Of a stretch of DNA of 64,000 nt, positions 25,525 to 35,500 are shown in pieces. This DNA is from Cognatishimia sp. F0-27 (GTDB taxonomy: Bacteria > Pseudomonadota > Alphaproteobacteria > Rhodobacterales > Rhodobacteraceae): positions 40,700 to 104,699 of the forward strand of contig NZ_JAFMPQ010000015.1 in NCBI RefSeq assembly GCF_020667845.1, given 5' to 3'. The first letter of the stretch is position 1, and each line of letters begins with the position of its first letter. A program made the position numbers and the translations under genes. The notes beneath the pieces are model-generated. The model was not told the DNA's origin. It was given only the letters and a program-made list of their open reading frames with translations, and did not search any database.

Positions 25525-26742
25525 ATGAGCCGGTTGCGATTTGGATATGTGACGGCGCCATTGCTCGGGGCGCTGTGGATGGTGGTGCTTGCGATCACGG
25601 TGGCCGTGGTCATGTCCTTCTCGACCGGCGCGCCGTTTCGACCGGTGATCCTGTTGAGCCTGATGTGGGGTGCGGTGATCGGGTTCGGACTGCTGACGCC
25701 GCGCGTGCCGAGTCTCGTTGTTGCAGCGCTGGTGGGCGCCGGTCTTGCGGTGGCGGGTCTGGCCGGTGTCGCACCGGTGGCCACCGGCGAAGGCGTTGGC
25801 CTTGTGGCGGCGGGGCTTGCGCATGTCGTATTGGGGGCGATCTTCGGCTATTCGATGCTGGTGATCCTCGACGGGTTGCCGACAGGATCGGCCACGCGGC
25901 ACGAGTTCGAGGAGGCGGTGATCCGCTTCCTGACGGGGTTCGGCTATATCTTCTTCACGGCCATCGTCGCGATCCCGTTCTACGTGATGGTGATGACCAG
26001 CCTGAAGAACCAGGCGGAGTTGATGGCCAACCCGCTCGATTTTTCAATCGACCTGAGCCAGGGCTGGGGGCTGTTCCGTTCGTATGTGGAACTGTTTCAG
26101 GACTTCAATTTCGGCAGCTACCTCTGGACGTCGTTCTATGTCTCGGTGCTGACGGTGTTGTTGACGCTGGCGTTTTCGATCCCCGGGGCCTACGCGGTCG
26201 CGCGGCTGCGGTTCAAGGGGCGGGCGGCGTTTTCGCGCTCGATCCTGCTCATCTACATGGTGCCGATGATCGTTCTGGCGCTGCCGATCTATATCGCGTT
26301 TTCCATGGCAGGGCTGCGCAACACGATCTTTGGCATCCTGCTGATCTATCCGGTGACGACGATCCCGGTCGCGCTCTACATGTTGCAGGGCTATTTCCGC
26401 GGGCTTCCGGCGGAGATCGAGGAAGCCGGGCTGATGGACGGGCTGTCGCGGCTCGCGGTGATCTGGAAGATCACCTTGCCGCTGTCGCTGCCGGCGCTGG
26501 CCTCGGTGTCGCTTTATGTCTTCATGATCGCCTGGAACGAGTTCCTGCTGGCGTTCATGCTTCTCGACGATCCGTCGAAATTCACGCTGACGCGCGGGAT
26601 CGCGTCGCTCAACAGCTCCGAAATCCCGAGACAGCATCTGATGGCGGGGGCGGTGATTGCCACCGTGCCGATCATGGTGATCTTTCTCGGCCTGGAGCGC
26701 TTCATGACCAAAGGTTTGACAGCAGGGAGTGTCAAGGGATGA
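25525..26742 (+). CDS. ABC sugar permease (MalG class) with extra N-terminal membrane domain
   Basis: 405 residues. The C-terminal part, about residues 135-405, is a normal MalG-type permease ending [11 protein letters not shown], with the EAA loop [21 protein letters not shown]. The first 130 residues add about four hydrophobic helices ([73 protein letters not shown]) that are not part of the usual fold. GGGAGG precedes ATG 25525. The stop overlaps the hydrolase start (ATGA). Confidence 0.87.
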   Translation: MSRLRFGYVTAPLLGALWMVVLAITVAVVMSFSTGAPFRPVILLSLMWGAVIGFGLLTPRVPSLVVAALVGAGLAVAGLAGVAPVATGEGVGLVAAGLAHVVLGAIFGYSMLVILDGLPTGSATRHEFEEAVIRFLTGFGYIFFTAIVAIPFYVMVMTSLKNQAELMANPLDFSIDLSQGWGLFRSYVELFQDFNFGSYLWTSFYVSVLTVLLTLAFSIPGAYAVARLRFKGRAAFSRSILLIYMVPMIVLALPIYIAFSMAGLRNTIFGILLIYPVTTIPVALYMLQGYFRGLPAEIEEAGLMDGLSRLAVIWKITLPLSLPALASVSLYVFMIAWNEFLLAFMLLDDPSKFTLTRGIASLNSSEIPRQHLMAGAVIATVPIMVIFLGLERFMTKGLTAGSVKG

Positions 26743-28004
26743 GTGCCTCAGACAAGATCGCCCTCGACGATCAGGCCCGCGCGATCCTGCGCGGGAACGA
26801 CCGAGGCGGATACACCGTGCCCACGGACGGGCTGTATCCCTATCAATGGAACTGGGACAGCGCGTTTGCCGCCTGGGGATTTGCAACCTTCGATATCGAC
26901 CGCGCCTGGGAAGAGGTCGAAACGCTGCTTTCGGGGCAGTGGCCCAGCGGGATGGTGCCGCATATCCTGTTCCATCGCGAAGATCCGGGCTATTTTCCCG
27001 GACCGGATGTCTGGGGCGCGTCAAACGGGCCGATCCCATCCTCGGGCATCAGCCAACCGCCGGTGGCCGCGCCCTTTATGCGCGCCATCTGGGAGCAGGA
27101 TCGCGCGGCGGGCGAGGCGCGGTTGCGGGCGCTCCTGCCGAAGCTCGTGGCCTGGCACCGCTGGTTCATGCGCTGGCGAAACCGGGACGGTATGATCTTC
27201 ATCGCCCACCCCTGGGAGGCGGGGCGCGACAATTGCGCGGACTGGGACAGCGCCATGGCGATGATCGACCCGGTGGGTGTGGGCGAATACACGCGGCGGG
27301 ACACAAGCCATGTGAACCCCGAGATGCGCCCGACGAAAGAGGATTACGACCGCTACATCTGGCTTGTGCAGCGCGGGCGGCGGATGGGCTGGGACGACGC
27401 GACCATGGCCGCCGACTGGCCCTTCCAAGTGGCCGATCCGACGATGACCTTCATCCTGCTGCGCGCGCATCGAGACCTGGCGGACATGCTCGAAGCGCTG
27501 GGCGAGGCACGCGGCGAGGTGGACGCCTGGATCCGCGAGATGGAGGAGGGCGCGCTGCGCCTCCGAAACCCCGAGACGGGCTTTTTCGACGCGATCAACC
27601 TCGCGACGATGGAGCATACCGGGCATCTGACCTCGGCCTCTTACCTCAACTGGTACGCGGGGATCGAGGACGACGCCATGCTCGGCCATCTCGAGCATTG
27701 CTTCGAGACCGTGCGCTACCCGGTGCCGAGCCTCGCCGTCACATCGCCCGACTTCAACCCCAAGCGCTACTGGCGCGGGCCGACCTGGGGGATCATGAAC
27801 GCCCTGATCGGGATCGGGCTGAAGGATATGGGGCACGCGGGCCACGCGGAGACGCTGCGCGACCTGACTGCCGGGCTTATCGCGGAGCACGGCTTTGCCG
27901 AGTATTTCGACCCGCAGACCGGCGGGGCCGCAGGCGGCGGCACCTTCACATGGACCGCGGCGGTCTGGCTGGCTTGGGCGACGCCGTCGCAGGGAGATTC
28001 GTGA
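26739..28004 (+). CDS. GH63-like glycoside hydrolase (mannosyl-/glucosylglycerate hydrolase type)
   Basis: A 421-residue (alpha/alpha)6-barrel hydrolase with the marks of the MGH/GgH group: [12 protein letters not shown] (Asp40), [36 protein letters not shown] and [13 protein letters not shown]. Characterised members cleave the alpha-bond in mannosylglycerate or glucosylglycerate using an Asp in the GRDN region and a C-terminal Glu. No signal peptide is visible, so the substrate would be cleaved in the cytoplasm after ABC import. It overlaps the permease upstream and the ATPase downstream. The exact glycoside is inference; alpha-glucosidase activity on other compatible solutes remains possible. 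Confidence 0.8.
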   Translation: MSASDKIALDDQARAILRGNDRGGYTVPTDGLYPYQWNWDSAFAAWGFATFDIDRAWEEVETLLSGQWPSGMVPHILFHREDPGYFPGPDVWGASNGPIPSSGISQPPVAAPFMRAIWEQDRAAGEARLRALLPKLVAWHRWFMRWRNRDGMIFIAHPWEAGRDNCADWDSAMAMIDPVGVGEYTRRDTSHVNPEMRPTKEDYDRYIWLVQRGRRMGWDDATMAADWPFQVADPTMTFILLRAHRDLADMLEALGEARGEVDAWIREMEEGALRLRNPETGFFDAINLATMEHTGHLTSASYLNWYAGIEDDAMLGHLEHCFETVRYPVPSLAVTSPDFNPKRYWRGPTWGIMNALIGIGLKDMGHAGHAETLRDLTAGLIAEHGFAEYFDPQTGGAAGGGTFTWTAAVWLAWATPSQGDS

Positions 28005-29059
28005 TGGGATCGATCACACTCGACAAGGTGGAAAAGTGGTTTGGCGAGGTTCAGGTCATCAAGGGGGTCGACCTCGAGATTGCCGATGGGGAGTTCATCG
28101 TCTTTGTGGGGCCGTCCGGCTGTGGGAAGTCGACGCTTCTGCGGATGATCGGCGGGCTTGAGGATATCTCGCGCGGGGCGCTGATGATCGACGGGGCGGA
28201 CAAGACCGCGGCCCCGCCGTCGCGGCGCGGGCTGGCGATGGTGTTTCAGAGCTACGCGCTCTATCCGCATATGTCGGTGGGCGAGAACATGGGGTTTTCG
28301 CTCAAGACCGCCGGTGCGCCCAAGGCGGAGATCGAGGCCAAGGTGGCTGAGGCGGCGCGGGTGCTGAAGCTCGAGCCCTATCTGGACCGGCGGCCCAAGG
28401 CGCTGTCGGGCGGGCAACGCCAGCGGGTGGCGATCGGGCGGTCGATCGTGCGCGACCCGACGGCGTTCCTGTTTGACGAGCCGTTGTCCAACCTGGACGC
28501 GGCGCTGCGGGTCGAGATGCGCTACGAGATTGCCAAGCTGCACAAGACGCTCCAGCGCACGATGATTTACGTGACCCATGACCAGGTGGAGGCGATGACG
28601 CTTGCGGACCGGATCGTGGTGCTGGAATTCGGCACGATTGCGCAGGTCGGCACGCCGCGGGAACTCTATGAAAATCCCGCGAACCTGTTTGTGGCGACCT
28701 TCATCGGCTCGCCCAAGATGAACATCCTCGATTGCAAGACGGGCGACGGGCAATTCAGCGTGCCCGGCGGGCGCAGCGGGGCCTATGGCGGGGATCATCC
28801 GGCGGTGAAGCTGGGCATCCGCCCGGAGCATATCGGGATCGGTGCCGAGGGTGAGGGGGTGCTCGATGCGACGGTGGATGTGCTCGAGTATCTCGGCGCG
28901 GACACGTATCTGATTGTGGATGCGGGCGCGGCGGGCAAAATCACGGTGCGCACAGATGGTGACACACCGGTGCGGGAGGGTGACCGGATCGGGCTGGTTG
29001 CGCCGCAGGAGCGCCTGCGGTTCTTCGATGCCGACGGGTTGTCGGTGCGCGCGGGCTGA
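28004..29059 (+). CDS. ABC transporter ATP-binding protein, UgpC/MalK class
   Basis: A 351-residue ATPase for the importer encoded upstream: Walker [11 protein letters not shown]-loop FQSYALYP, signature [15 protein letters not shown], Walker [13 protein letters not shown]-loop YVTHDQ, followed by a C-terminal TOBE-type domain ([11 protein letters not shown]). Its ATG shares the A of the hydrolase stop (TGATG). It closes the five-gene transporter-hydrolase operon. Confidence 0.92.
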   Translation: MGSITLDKVEKWFGEVQVIKGVDLEIADGEFIVFVGPSGCGKSTLLRMIGGLEDISRGALMIDGADKTAAPPSRRGLAMVFQSYALYPHMSVGENMGFSLKTAGAPKAEIEAKVAEAARVLKLEPYLDRRPKALSGGQRQRVAIGRSIVRDPTAFLFDEPLSNLDAALRVEMRYEIAKLHKTLQRTMIYVTHDQVEAMTLADRIVVLEFGTIAQVGTPRELYENPANLFVATFIGSPKMNILDCKTGDGQFSVPGGRSGAYGGDHPAVKLGIRPEHIGIGAEGEGVLDATVDVLEYLGADTYLIVDAGAAGKITVRTDGDTPVREGDRIGLVAPQERLRFFDADGLSVRAG

Positions 29060-29122
29060 GAACGCCGAGCCTGTGCGGGATGCGGGCGATCCGCGCGGCG
29101 CAAGACAGAGCAAGGACAGGCG

Positions 29123-29157
29123 CAAGGGGCGGGTCGAGAGGCCGGCCCCTTGTTCTT
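29123..29157 (+). terminator. Probable terminator of the transporter-hydrolase operon
   Basis: CAAGGGGC (29123-29130) pairs with GCCCCTTG (29145-29152) around a 14-nt loop and is followed by TTCTT. The T-run is weak, so partial readthrough into the glp operon is possible. Confidence 0.5.
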
Positions 29158-29197
29158 GGAGGCGGGTGCAGCGGGGACATGCGCGCATCGCGGCGTG

Positions 29198-29213
29198 TCC
29201 AAACCGGTTTGGA
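29198..29213. promoter_or_regulatory. LacI-type operator O2 upstream of glpD
   Basis: TCCAAACCGGTTTGGA is a perfect 16-bp palindrome sharing the AAACCGGTTT core with the site before lacI at 21171-21186. It lies 73 bp upstream of the predicted glpD -35 element and suggests that the same LacI protein also touches the glycerol operon. Confidence 0.7.
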
Positions 29214-29237
29214 ACCGATACGAATGCCTTAATCGCC

Positions 29238-29277
29238 TTCGTTTTCGCAATTACCGAAGAAACGAACATAAACGAAG
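29238..29277. promoter_or_regulatory. Repeated CTTCGTTT/AAACGAA half-sites, possible GlpR operators
   Basis: CTTCGTTT (29238-29245) has an exact inverted copy AAACGAAG (29270-29277) and a near copy AAACGAAC (29260-29267). TTCG-type repeats are typical of DeoR-family GlpR sites. They sit just upstream of the putative promoter. No glpR gene is in the window. Confidence 0.5.
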
Positions 29278-29285
29278 ATATTCGC

Positions 29286-29314
29286 TTGAACCGACTCACC
29301 TCTTTTGCCATAGT
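29286..29314 (+). promoter_or_regulatory. Putative sigma-70 promoter of the glp operon
   Basis: TTGAAC (29286-29291) and CATAGT (29309-29314) are separated by 17 bp, 30 bp ahead of the glpD start. The fit to consensus is moderate. Confidence 0.45.
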
Positions 29315-29344
29315 CTGGCCAACCTGGGGAGAGGAGGCTGTCCG

Positions 29345-30937
29345 GTGACCGAACAAACCGGCGATATCACGGACCTGTTTATCATCGGAGGCGGCATCAA
29401 TGGCTGCGGGATCGCGCGCGATGCGGCGGGCCGTGGCTTGAGCGTGCAGCTTGCCGAAATGAACGACCTTGCCTCGGCGACTTCCTCGGCGTCGACGAAA
29501 CTGTTTCACGGTGGGTTGCGCTATCTCGAATATTTCGAGGTGCGGCTCGTTCGCGAAGCGCTGATCGAGCGGGAGACCTTGTTGCGCGCAATGCCGCATA
29601 TCTCCTGGCCGATGCGTTTTGTGCTGCCTTATCATAAGGATATGCGCTTTGAGGGCGACACGCCGACGGGGCGCATCCTTTCGATGGTGATGCCGTGGAT
29701 GAAAGGCCGCAGACCGGCATGGCTGATCCGGCTCGGGCTTTTCCTCTATGACAATCTCGGCGGGCGCAAGATCCTGCCGGGGACCAAGACGGTCTCGCTC
29801 AAGGGCACGCCGGAAGGCGCCCCGCTGGAGGACCGGTTCGAGACGGCCTATGAATACTCCGACTGCTGGGTCGAGGATTCGCGGCTTGTCGTGCTGAACG
29901 CGCGCGACGCGGAGGCCCGGGGCGCCAAGATCATGACGCGCACCAAGGTGCTGAGCGCGGCGCGCGAGGGCGACCTCTGGCGGATCGAAACGCAAGATAC
30001 CGAAACGAAAAAAACGCAGGTCCGCCACGCCCGGATGCTCGTGAACGCGGGCGGGCCATGGGTGGGCGATATCCTCCAGACCAAGGTGCGGCTGAACACG
30101 CGCGAAGGTGTCCGGCTTGTTCGTGGCAGCCATATCGTCACAAAGAAGCTCTTTGATCACGAGAAGTGCTATTTCTTCCAGGGTGAAGACGGGCGGATCA
30201 TCTTTGCCATCCCCTACGAGACCGATTTCACATTGATCGGCACCACGGATGCAGAGCATTTCGATCCCGGAGAAAAATCCGTCTGCACACCGGAAGAAAA
30301 AGCCTATCTCATTCAATTTGCGAACAAATACTTCAAGAACGACATCAGCGAAGAGGATGTCGTCTGGAGCTATTCGGGGGTTCGGCCGCTGTATGATGAC
30401 GGCGCATCAAGCGCCACCGCGGCGACACGCGACTACACGATCAAGGTGGAGGCCGAGGGCGGTGCGCCGCTTCTGAACGTGTTCGGGGGCAAGATCACCA
30501 CCTATCGCCGTCTTGCGGAATCCGCGCTGGAAAAGATCGTCGAGCACCTGCCCGCTAAGGGTAAATGGACCGCCGGCGTGGCGCTCCCCGGCGGCGATTT
30601 CCCGGTTGACGGCGCGGCATCACTTGCTTCGTCACTGCGCGCGGAATATTCGTTTCTGAGCGATTTCTGGGCCCGACGGTTGGTGCGCGCCTACGGCACT
30701 GAAGCGCGGGAGATCCTCGGAGATGCCAAGACAGCCGACGACCTTGGTGAGGCCTTTGGCGCCACGATCACGGAGGCCGAGTTGCATTGGCTGATGAGCC
30801 ATGAATACGCGCGCACCGCGGAGGACGTGGTTTGGCGGCGTTCAAAGCTGGGGCTGCGCCTGAACGATACAGAAATTGCCCGGATCGACGCCTTCATGAT
30901 GCAGGCGCGCGACAGAGCCGGAGCGGCCGCGGAATAA
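29345..30937 (+). CDS. glpD: Glycerol-3-phosphate dehydrogenase, FAD-dependent
   Basis: A 530-residue membrane-associated flavoenzyme oxidising glycerol 3-phosphate to dihydroxyacetone phosphate with quinone reduction. The FAD dinucleotide-binding fold is FIIGGGINGCGIARDAAGRG. It is followed by TKLFHGGLRYLE, VNAGGPWV and FGGKITTYRRLAE, all classic for GlpD, and a helical C-terminal domain (RAYGTEAREIL, WRRSKLGLRL). The start is GTG 29345 with a very strong GGAGAGGAGG site at 29328-29337. It heads glpDSTPQUV, as in rhizobial glycerol operons. No glycerol kinase gene is in the window. Confidence 0.94.
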   Translation: MTEQTGDITDLFIIGGGINGCGIARDAAGRGLSVQLAEMNDLASATSSASTKLFHGGLRYLEYFEVRLVREALIERETLLRAMPHISWPMRFVLPYHKDMRFEGDTPTGRILSMVMPWMKGRRPAWLIRLGLFLYDNLGGRKILPGTKTVSLKGTPEGAPLEDRFETAYEYSDCWVEDSRLVVLNARDAEARGAKIMTRTKVLSAAREGDLWRIETQDTETKKTQVRHARMLVNAGGPWVGDILQTKVRLNTREGVRLVRGSHIVTKKLFDHEKCYFFQGEDGRIIFAIPYETDFTLIGTTDAEHFDPGEKSVCTPEEKAYLIQFANKYFKNDISEEDVVWSYSGVRPLYDDGASSATAATRDYTIKVEAEGGAPLLNVFGGKITTYRRLAESALEKIVEHLPAKGKWTAGVALPGGDFPVDGAASLASSLRAEYSFLSDFWARRLVRAYGTEAREILGDAKTADDLGEAFGATITEAELHWLMSHEYARTAEDVVWRRSKLGLRLNDTEIARIDAFMMQARDRAGAAAE

Positions 30938-30958
30938 CCGCGAAAGGGAGGGGACGGG

Positions 30959-32047
30959 ATGACGCTGGATTTGCAGGGCGTGTCCAAGGTGGTTGAGGGG
31001 CAGACCCACATCTACTCAACAGATCTGACACTGGAGAAGGGCACGATGAACGTCCTTCTTGGCCCGACATCGTCCGGCAAGACATCCCTGATGCGGCTGA
31101 TGGCCGGGCTGGATGTGCCGGCGACCGGCAAGATCATCTGGAACGGCGAGGACGTCACCGGGATGCGGGTTCAGGACCGCAAGGTGGCGATGGTCTATCA
31201 GCAATTCATCAACTACCCGTCGATGACCGTTTACGACAACATCGCCTCGCCCATGAAGCTTCTGGGGGCAAGCCGCGACGAGATCGACCGGCGGGTGCGC
31301 GAGAGCGCGGAGCTGATGAAGCTGACCCCGATGCTCGACCGCAAGCCGCTGGAATTGTCGGGCGGTCAGCAGCAACGCTGCGCGCTGGCGCGGGCCTTGG
31401 TCAAGAATGCCGGGCTTGTGCTGCTCGACGAGCCGCTGGCCAATCTCGACTACAAGCTGCGCGAGGAATTGCGGGTGGAGATCCCGAAGATCTTCGAGGC
31501 GTCCGGCGCGATCTTTGTCTATGCGACGACTGAGCCGGAAGAGGCGCTTTTGCTGGGCGGCAACACCGCGACGCTCTGGGAGGGGCGGGTCACGCAGTTC
31601 GGCGAGACGCCGCTGGTCTACCGCCAGCCGGTGAACGCGACCACGGCGCGGGTGTTCAGCGATCCGCCGATGAATTTCCTGCCGATCTCCAAGACCGGTG
31701 GCAAGATCATGTTTGGCGACGGGCAGAGCACGCAGGCCACCGGAAAGCTCGCGGAACTGGCAGACGGGCGCTACACCGCCGGGTTCCGGCCCAACCACCT
31801 TGAGATTGCGAGCCACGCGCCGGAGGCGTTGAGCTTTGTCACGAAGCTGGCGGTCACGGAGCTGACCGGATCGGAGACCTTTGTGCATCTCGACCATCAT
31901 GGGGAACGCTGGGTGGGGCTGATCCATGGCATTCACGACATGGAGATCGGCGCGGACCTGACCGTGTGGCTCGACCCGCGGCATGTCTATGTCTTTGCCG
32001 AAGATGGCAGTCTTGTCGCCCCGGCGGCCTATGCGATGGCGGCGTGA
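30959..32047 (+). CDS. glpS: Glycerol ABC transporter ATP-binding protein GlpS, H-loop His replaced
   Basis: A 362-residue ATPase. Walker A is GPTSSGKTS, the signature LSGGQQQRCALARAL (133-137) is canonical, and Walker B is VLLDEPLANLD. The H-loop, normally YVTHD, reads YATTEP, with Thr191 in place of the switch histidine. A TOBE-like C-terminal domain follows. It pairs with GlpT downstream as a heterodimer; see the finding on unequal ATP sites. The start has GGGAGGGG upstream. Confidence 0.9.
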   Translation: MTLDLQGVSKVVEGQTHIYSTDLTLEKGTMNVLLGPTSSGKTSLMRLMAGLDVPATGKIIWNGEDVTGMRVQDRKVAMVYQQFINYPSMTVYDNIASPMKLLGASRDEIDRRVRESAELMKLTPMLDRKPLELSGGQQQRCALARALVKNAGLVLLDEPLANLDYKLREELRVEIPKIFEASGAIFVYATTEPEEALLLGGNTATLWEGRVTQFGETPLVYRQPVNATTARVFSDPPMNFLPISKTGGKIMFGDGQSTQATGKLAELADGRYTAGFRPNHLEIASHAPEALSFVTKLAVTELTGSETFVHLDHHGERWVGLIHGIHDMEIGADLTVWLDPRHVYVFAEDGSLVAPAAYAMAA

Positions 32048-32056
32048 GGGAACGGT

Positions 32057-33150
32057 ATGGCCAAGATAACACTGGATAATCTCGCGCATTCCTATTTGCC
32101 GAACCCCGGCAGCGAAGATGACTACGCGCTCAAGGAGCTCAACCACGACTGGGAGGACGGCGCGGCCTATGCGCTGCTCGGGTCGTCGGGTTGCGGGAAG
32201 TCGACGCTGCTCAACATCATTTCGGGGCTGTTGCAGCCCTCGCAGGGGCGCATCCTGTTTGACGGGCAGGACGTGACCCACGCGCCCACGGCGGAGCGCA
32301 ACATCGCGCAGGTGTTTCAGTTTCCGGTGGTCTACGACACGATGACCGTGCGCGACAATCTGGCGTTTCCGCTGCGCAATCGCGGGCGGGACGAGGCCTA
32401 TGTGGCCGCGCGTGTGGCGGAGATCGCCGCGATGATCGGCATGGAAGAGATGCTGAACCGCAAGGCGCGCGGGCTGACGGCGGATGCCAAACAGAAGATC
32501 TCGCTCGGGCGCGGGATGGTGCGGCAGGACGTGAACGCACTGTTGTTCGACGAGCCTTTGACGGTGATCGACCCGCATATGAAATGGGAGCTGCGCACGC
32601 AGTTGAAATCGCTGCACCACCAGTTCGGGCACACGATGATCTATGTGACCCATGACCAGACCGAGGCGCTGACCTTCGCGGACAAGGTTGTGGTGATGTA
32701 TGACGGGCGCGTGGTGCAGATCGGCACGCCGGATGAGTTGTTTCAGAGGCCCGAGCATACGTTTGTGGGCTATTTCATCGGCTCGCCGGGGATGAACGTG
32801 ATCCCGGCGAAGGTCGAGGGCAACCGCGCCTATGTGGACGGGGTGGAAATTGCGCTGGGCCATGGCTACGGTCCGCTGGAGGGCAAGGTGGAGCTTGGCG
32901 TGCGGCCGGAATATGCGCGGCTCAGCCGGGACAGGGGCCTGCCCGTCACGGTGCGGCGCGTCGAGGATGTGGGCCGCCACAAGATCATCCGGGCGGAGTT
33001 TTTCGGGCATGATATCAACATCATCGCCGGAGAGGACGACGCGGTTGGCGCGGATATGACCCGCGTGACCTTCGATCCCGAACGGATCAACGTTTATGCC
33101 AATGACTGGCGGGTCACCCCGCAACACACAGCACGGGGGGAGGCGGCCTG

Positions 33151-33151
<1 letters not shown>
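32057..33151 (+). CDS. glpT: Glycerol ABC transporter ATP-binding protein GlpT, degenerate signature motif
   Basis: A 364-residue ATPase. Walker A is GSSGCGKST, Walker B is LLFDEPLTVID and the H-loop YVTHDQ (His199) is intact, but the LSGGQ signature has become LTADA (140-144, then KQK). Together with GlpS, this leaves one complete ATP site (GlpT Walker/H-loop with GlpS signature) and one degenerate site. The stop overlaps the permease ATG (TGATG). The name follows the rhizobial glycerol system and is unrelated to the E. coli GlpT antiporter. Confidence 0.9.
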
Positions 33152-34020
<869 letters not shown>

Positions 34021-34021
34021 G

Positions 34022-34894
34022 ATGGCCGACGCAACTGCACAAACCGCGCAGATCCCCGGCAACCTGACCGCCGGGGGGCAGAAGAAGCGGGTGAAGGTCA
34101 AGGGATCGGTCGTCGTGATGACGCTCTACCTGCTGTTCCTGATGCTGCCGATCTACTGGCTCCTGAACATGAGCCTGAAGACGAACACGGAGATCCTCAA
34201 CAGCTTCACGCTCTGGCCGGATAATCTCACGCTCGACAATTACCGCACGATCCTGACCGATCCGGCGTGGTATATGGGCTATGTGAACTCGCTGATCTAC
34301 GTGGTGATGAACACGGTGATCTCATTGGCTGTGGCGTTGCCTGCGGCCTACGCGTTCTCGCGCTATCACTTCATGGGCGACAAGCACCTGTTCTTCTGGT
34401 TGCTGACCAACCGGATGGCGCCGCCTGCGGTCTTTGCGCTGCCGTTCTTCCAGCTGTATTCCTCGGTCGGGTTGTTCGACACGCATATCGCCGTGGCGCT
34501 CGCGCATTGTCTCTTCAACGTGCCGCTGGCGGTGTGGATCCTCGAAGGCTTCATGCGCGGCGTGCCGAAAGAGATCGACGAGACGGCCTATATCGACGGC
34601 TATTCCTTCGGGGCGTTCTTCGTGAAGATCTTCATGCCGCTGATTGCGAGCGGAATCGGTGTGGCGGCGTTCTTCTGCTTCATGTTCTCATGGGTGGAAC
34701 TGCTGCTGTCGCGGACGCTGACGACGGTGGACGCCAAGCCGATTGCGGCGATCATGACCCGGACGCAGGGCGCCTCGGGCATCGACTGGGGTGTTTTGGC
34801 GGCGGCGGGGATCCTGACCATCGTGCCGGGGGCCTTGGTGATCTACTTCGTGCGCAACTACATCGCGAAGGGCTTCGCCCTGGGGCGGGTGTGA
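34022..34894 (+). CDS. glpQ: Glycerol ABC transporter permease GlpQ
   Basis: A 290-residue MalG-class permease with six helices (VVVMTLYLLFLMLPIYWLLNMSLK first), the EAA-type loop IDETAYIDGYSFGAFFVKIFMP, and a C terminus YIAKGFALGRV. The gene ends TGATGATGA: its stop overlaps an ATG that opens an 84-codon frame leading to the DUF2160 gene. The name follows the rhizobial glycerol ABC nomenclature and does not denote the phosphodiesterase GlpQ. Confidence 0.9.
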   Translation: MADATAQTAQIPGNLTAGGQKKRVKVKGSVVVMTLYLLFLMLPIYWLLNMSLKTNTEILNSFTLWPDNLTLDNYRTILTDPAWYMGYVNSLIYVVMNTVISLAVALPAAYAFSRYHFMGDKHLFFWLLTNRMAPPAVFALPFFQLYSSVGLFDTHIAVALAHCLFNVPLAVWILEGFMRGVPKEIDETAYIDGYSFGAFFVKIFMPLIASGIGVAAFFCFMFSWVELLLSRTLTTVDAKPIAAIMTRTQGASGIDWGVLAAAGILTIVPGALVIYFVRNYIAKGFALGRV

Positions 34895-35148
34895 TGATGA
34901 CTTTCCATTTGCCGAAGGCGCGGACTCAAGGCGCAGCCGCGTCATTGATGGGCCGCGGACGGGCGATCCAACATCCGTGTTGCAGCGCTTTATCTCGGCC
35001 AAATCCGAAAACCTCCGGAGTGATGCGCCAGGTTCAGCCAAATCGCCACGCCGGGGGGCGGCCCGGCGATGGCGCGGCGGCCTTTGGCCTCGATTCCGCG
35101 CGGGGCCCGGCGATCAAACTCACTGCAATGAGCAAGGAGACCGCATAA
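34894..35148 (+). other. 84-codon bridging frame between glpQ and glpU
   Basis: The 253-bp gap is open from ATG 34894, overlapping the glpQ stop, to TAA 35146-35148, whose last base is the first base of the glpU ATG. The peptide (MMTFHLPKARTQG...) has no recognised domain and a composition unlike the neighbours (many Pro, Arg, Gly, Ser). It may be a coupling frame or a decayed insertion. Confidence 0.35.
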
Positions 35149-35420
35149 TGGAATGGATGGCATGGACCTGGCCGACGGCGATTTTCTTCATGGTCATCGC
35201 CTCGCTTCTGATCCTGTTCACGATCCTCGCGATCAAATTCCCGGAGACGCCCCGCGTGGGCATCCTCCGCATCGAAACCACGAGAGGCGACCGGCTGTTC
35301 ATCACGCTGCTTGGGTCGGCTTTCATCAATCTCGCATGGCTCGGACTGGTGGGGGAGAACCAACCCTACGCGCTCGGAGTCTGTGCGCTCTATGCCGCGG
35401 CGGTATTCCGCTGGGTGTAG
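35148..35420 (+). CDS. glpU: DUF2160 small membrane protein GlpU of the glycerol importer
   Basis: A 90-residue membrane protein with two or three helices (TAIFFMVIASLLILFTILAI, FITLLGSAFINLAWLGLV, YALGVCALYAAAVF). It matches the DUF2160 family found between permease and binding-protein genes of glycerol ABC operons. The ATG 35148 is preceded by AAGGAG (35134-35139). Its role is uncertain; an accessory transporter subunit is inferred from conserved position. Confidence 0.85.
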   Translation: MEWMAWTWPTAIFFMVIASLLILFTILAIKFPETPRVGILRIETTRGDRLFITLLGSAFINLAWLGLVGENQPYALGVCALYAAAVFRWV

Positions 35421-35500
35421 CCATACTCACCGGCGGGGCGGCGGAGGACCGGCCCGGCGGACATAAAAATCAAGGTTCAAAATCAACGGGAGGACGTTAA

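Larger units (their letters stand above)
25112..25528 (+). other. Repeat-rich 409-bp intra-operon spacer spanned by a 138-codon frame
   Basis: A frame opens at GTG 25112, overlapping the upstream stop (GTGA), and closes at TGA 25526-25528, overlapping the next ATG (ATGA). The peptide is rich in Arg, Ala and His, contains visible repeats (RPIDQGTIDQG) and matches no family. The DNA carries 11-bp and 15-bp tandem duplications. A real protein is doubtful; translational bridging between the two permease genes is possible. Confidence 0.35.

Noticed and set aside
29060..29344. Upstream extension of glpD from about 29150
   Set aside because: It would place the terminator, both operators and the promoter inside coding sequence. 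GTG 29345 has an excellent ribosome site directly at the FAD-fold N terminus.
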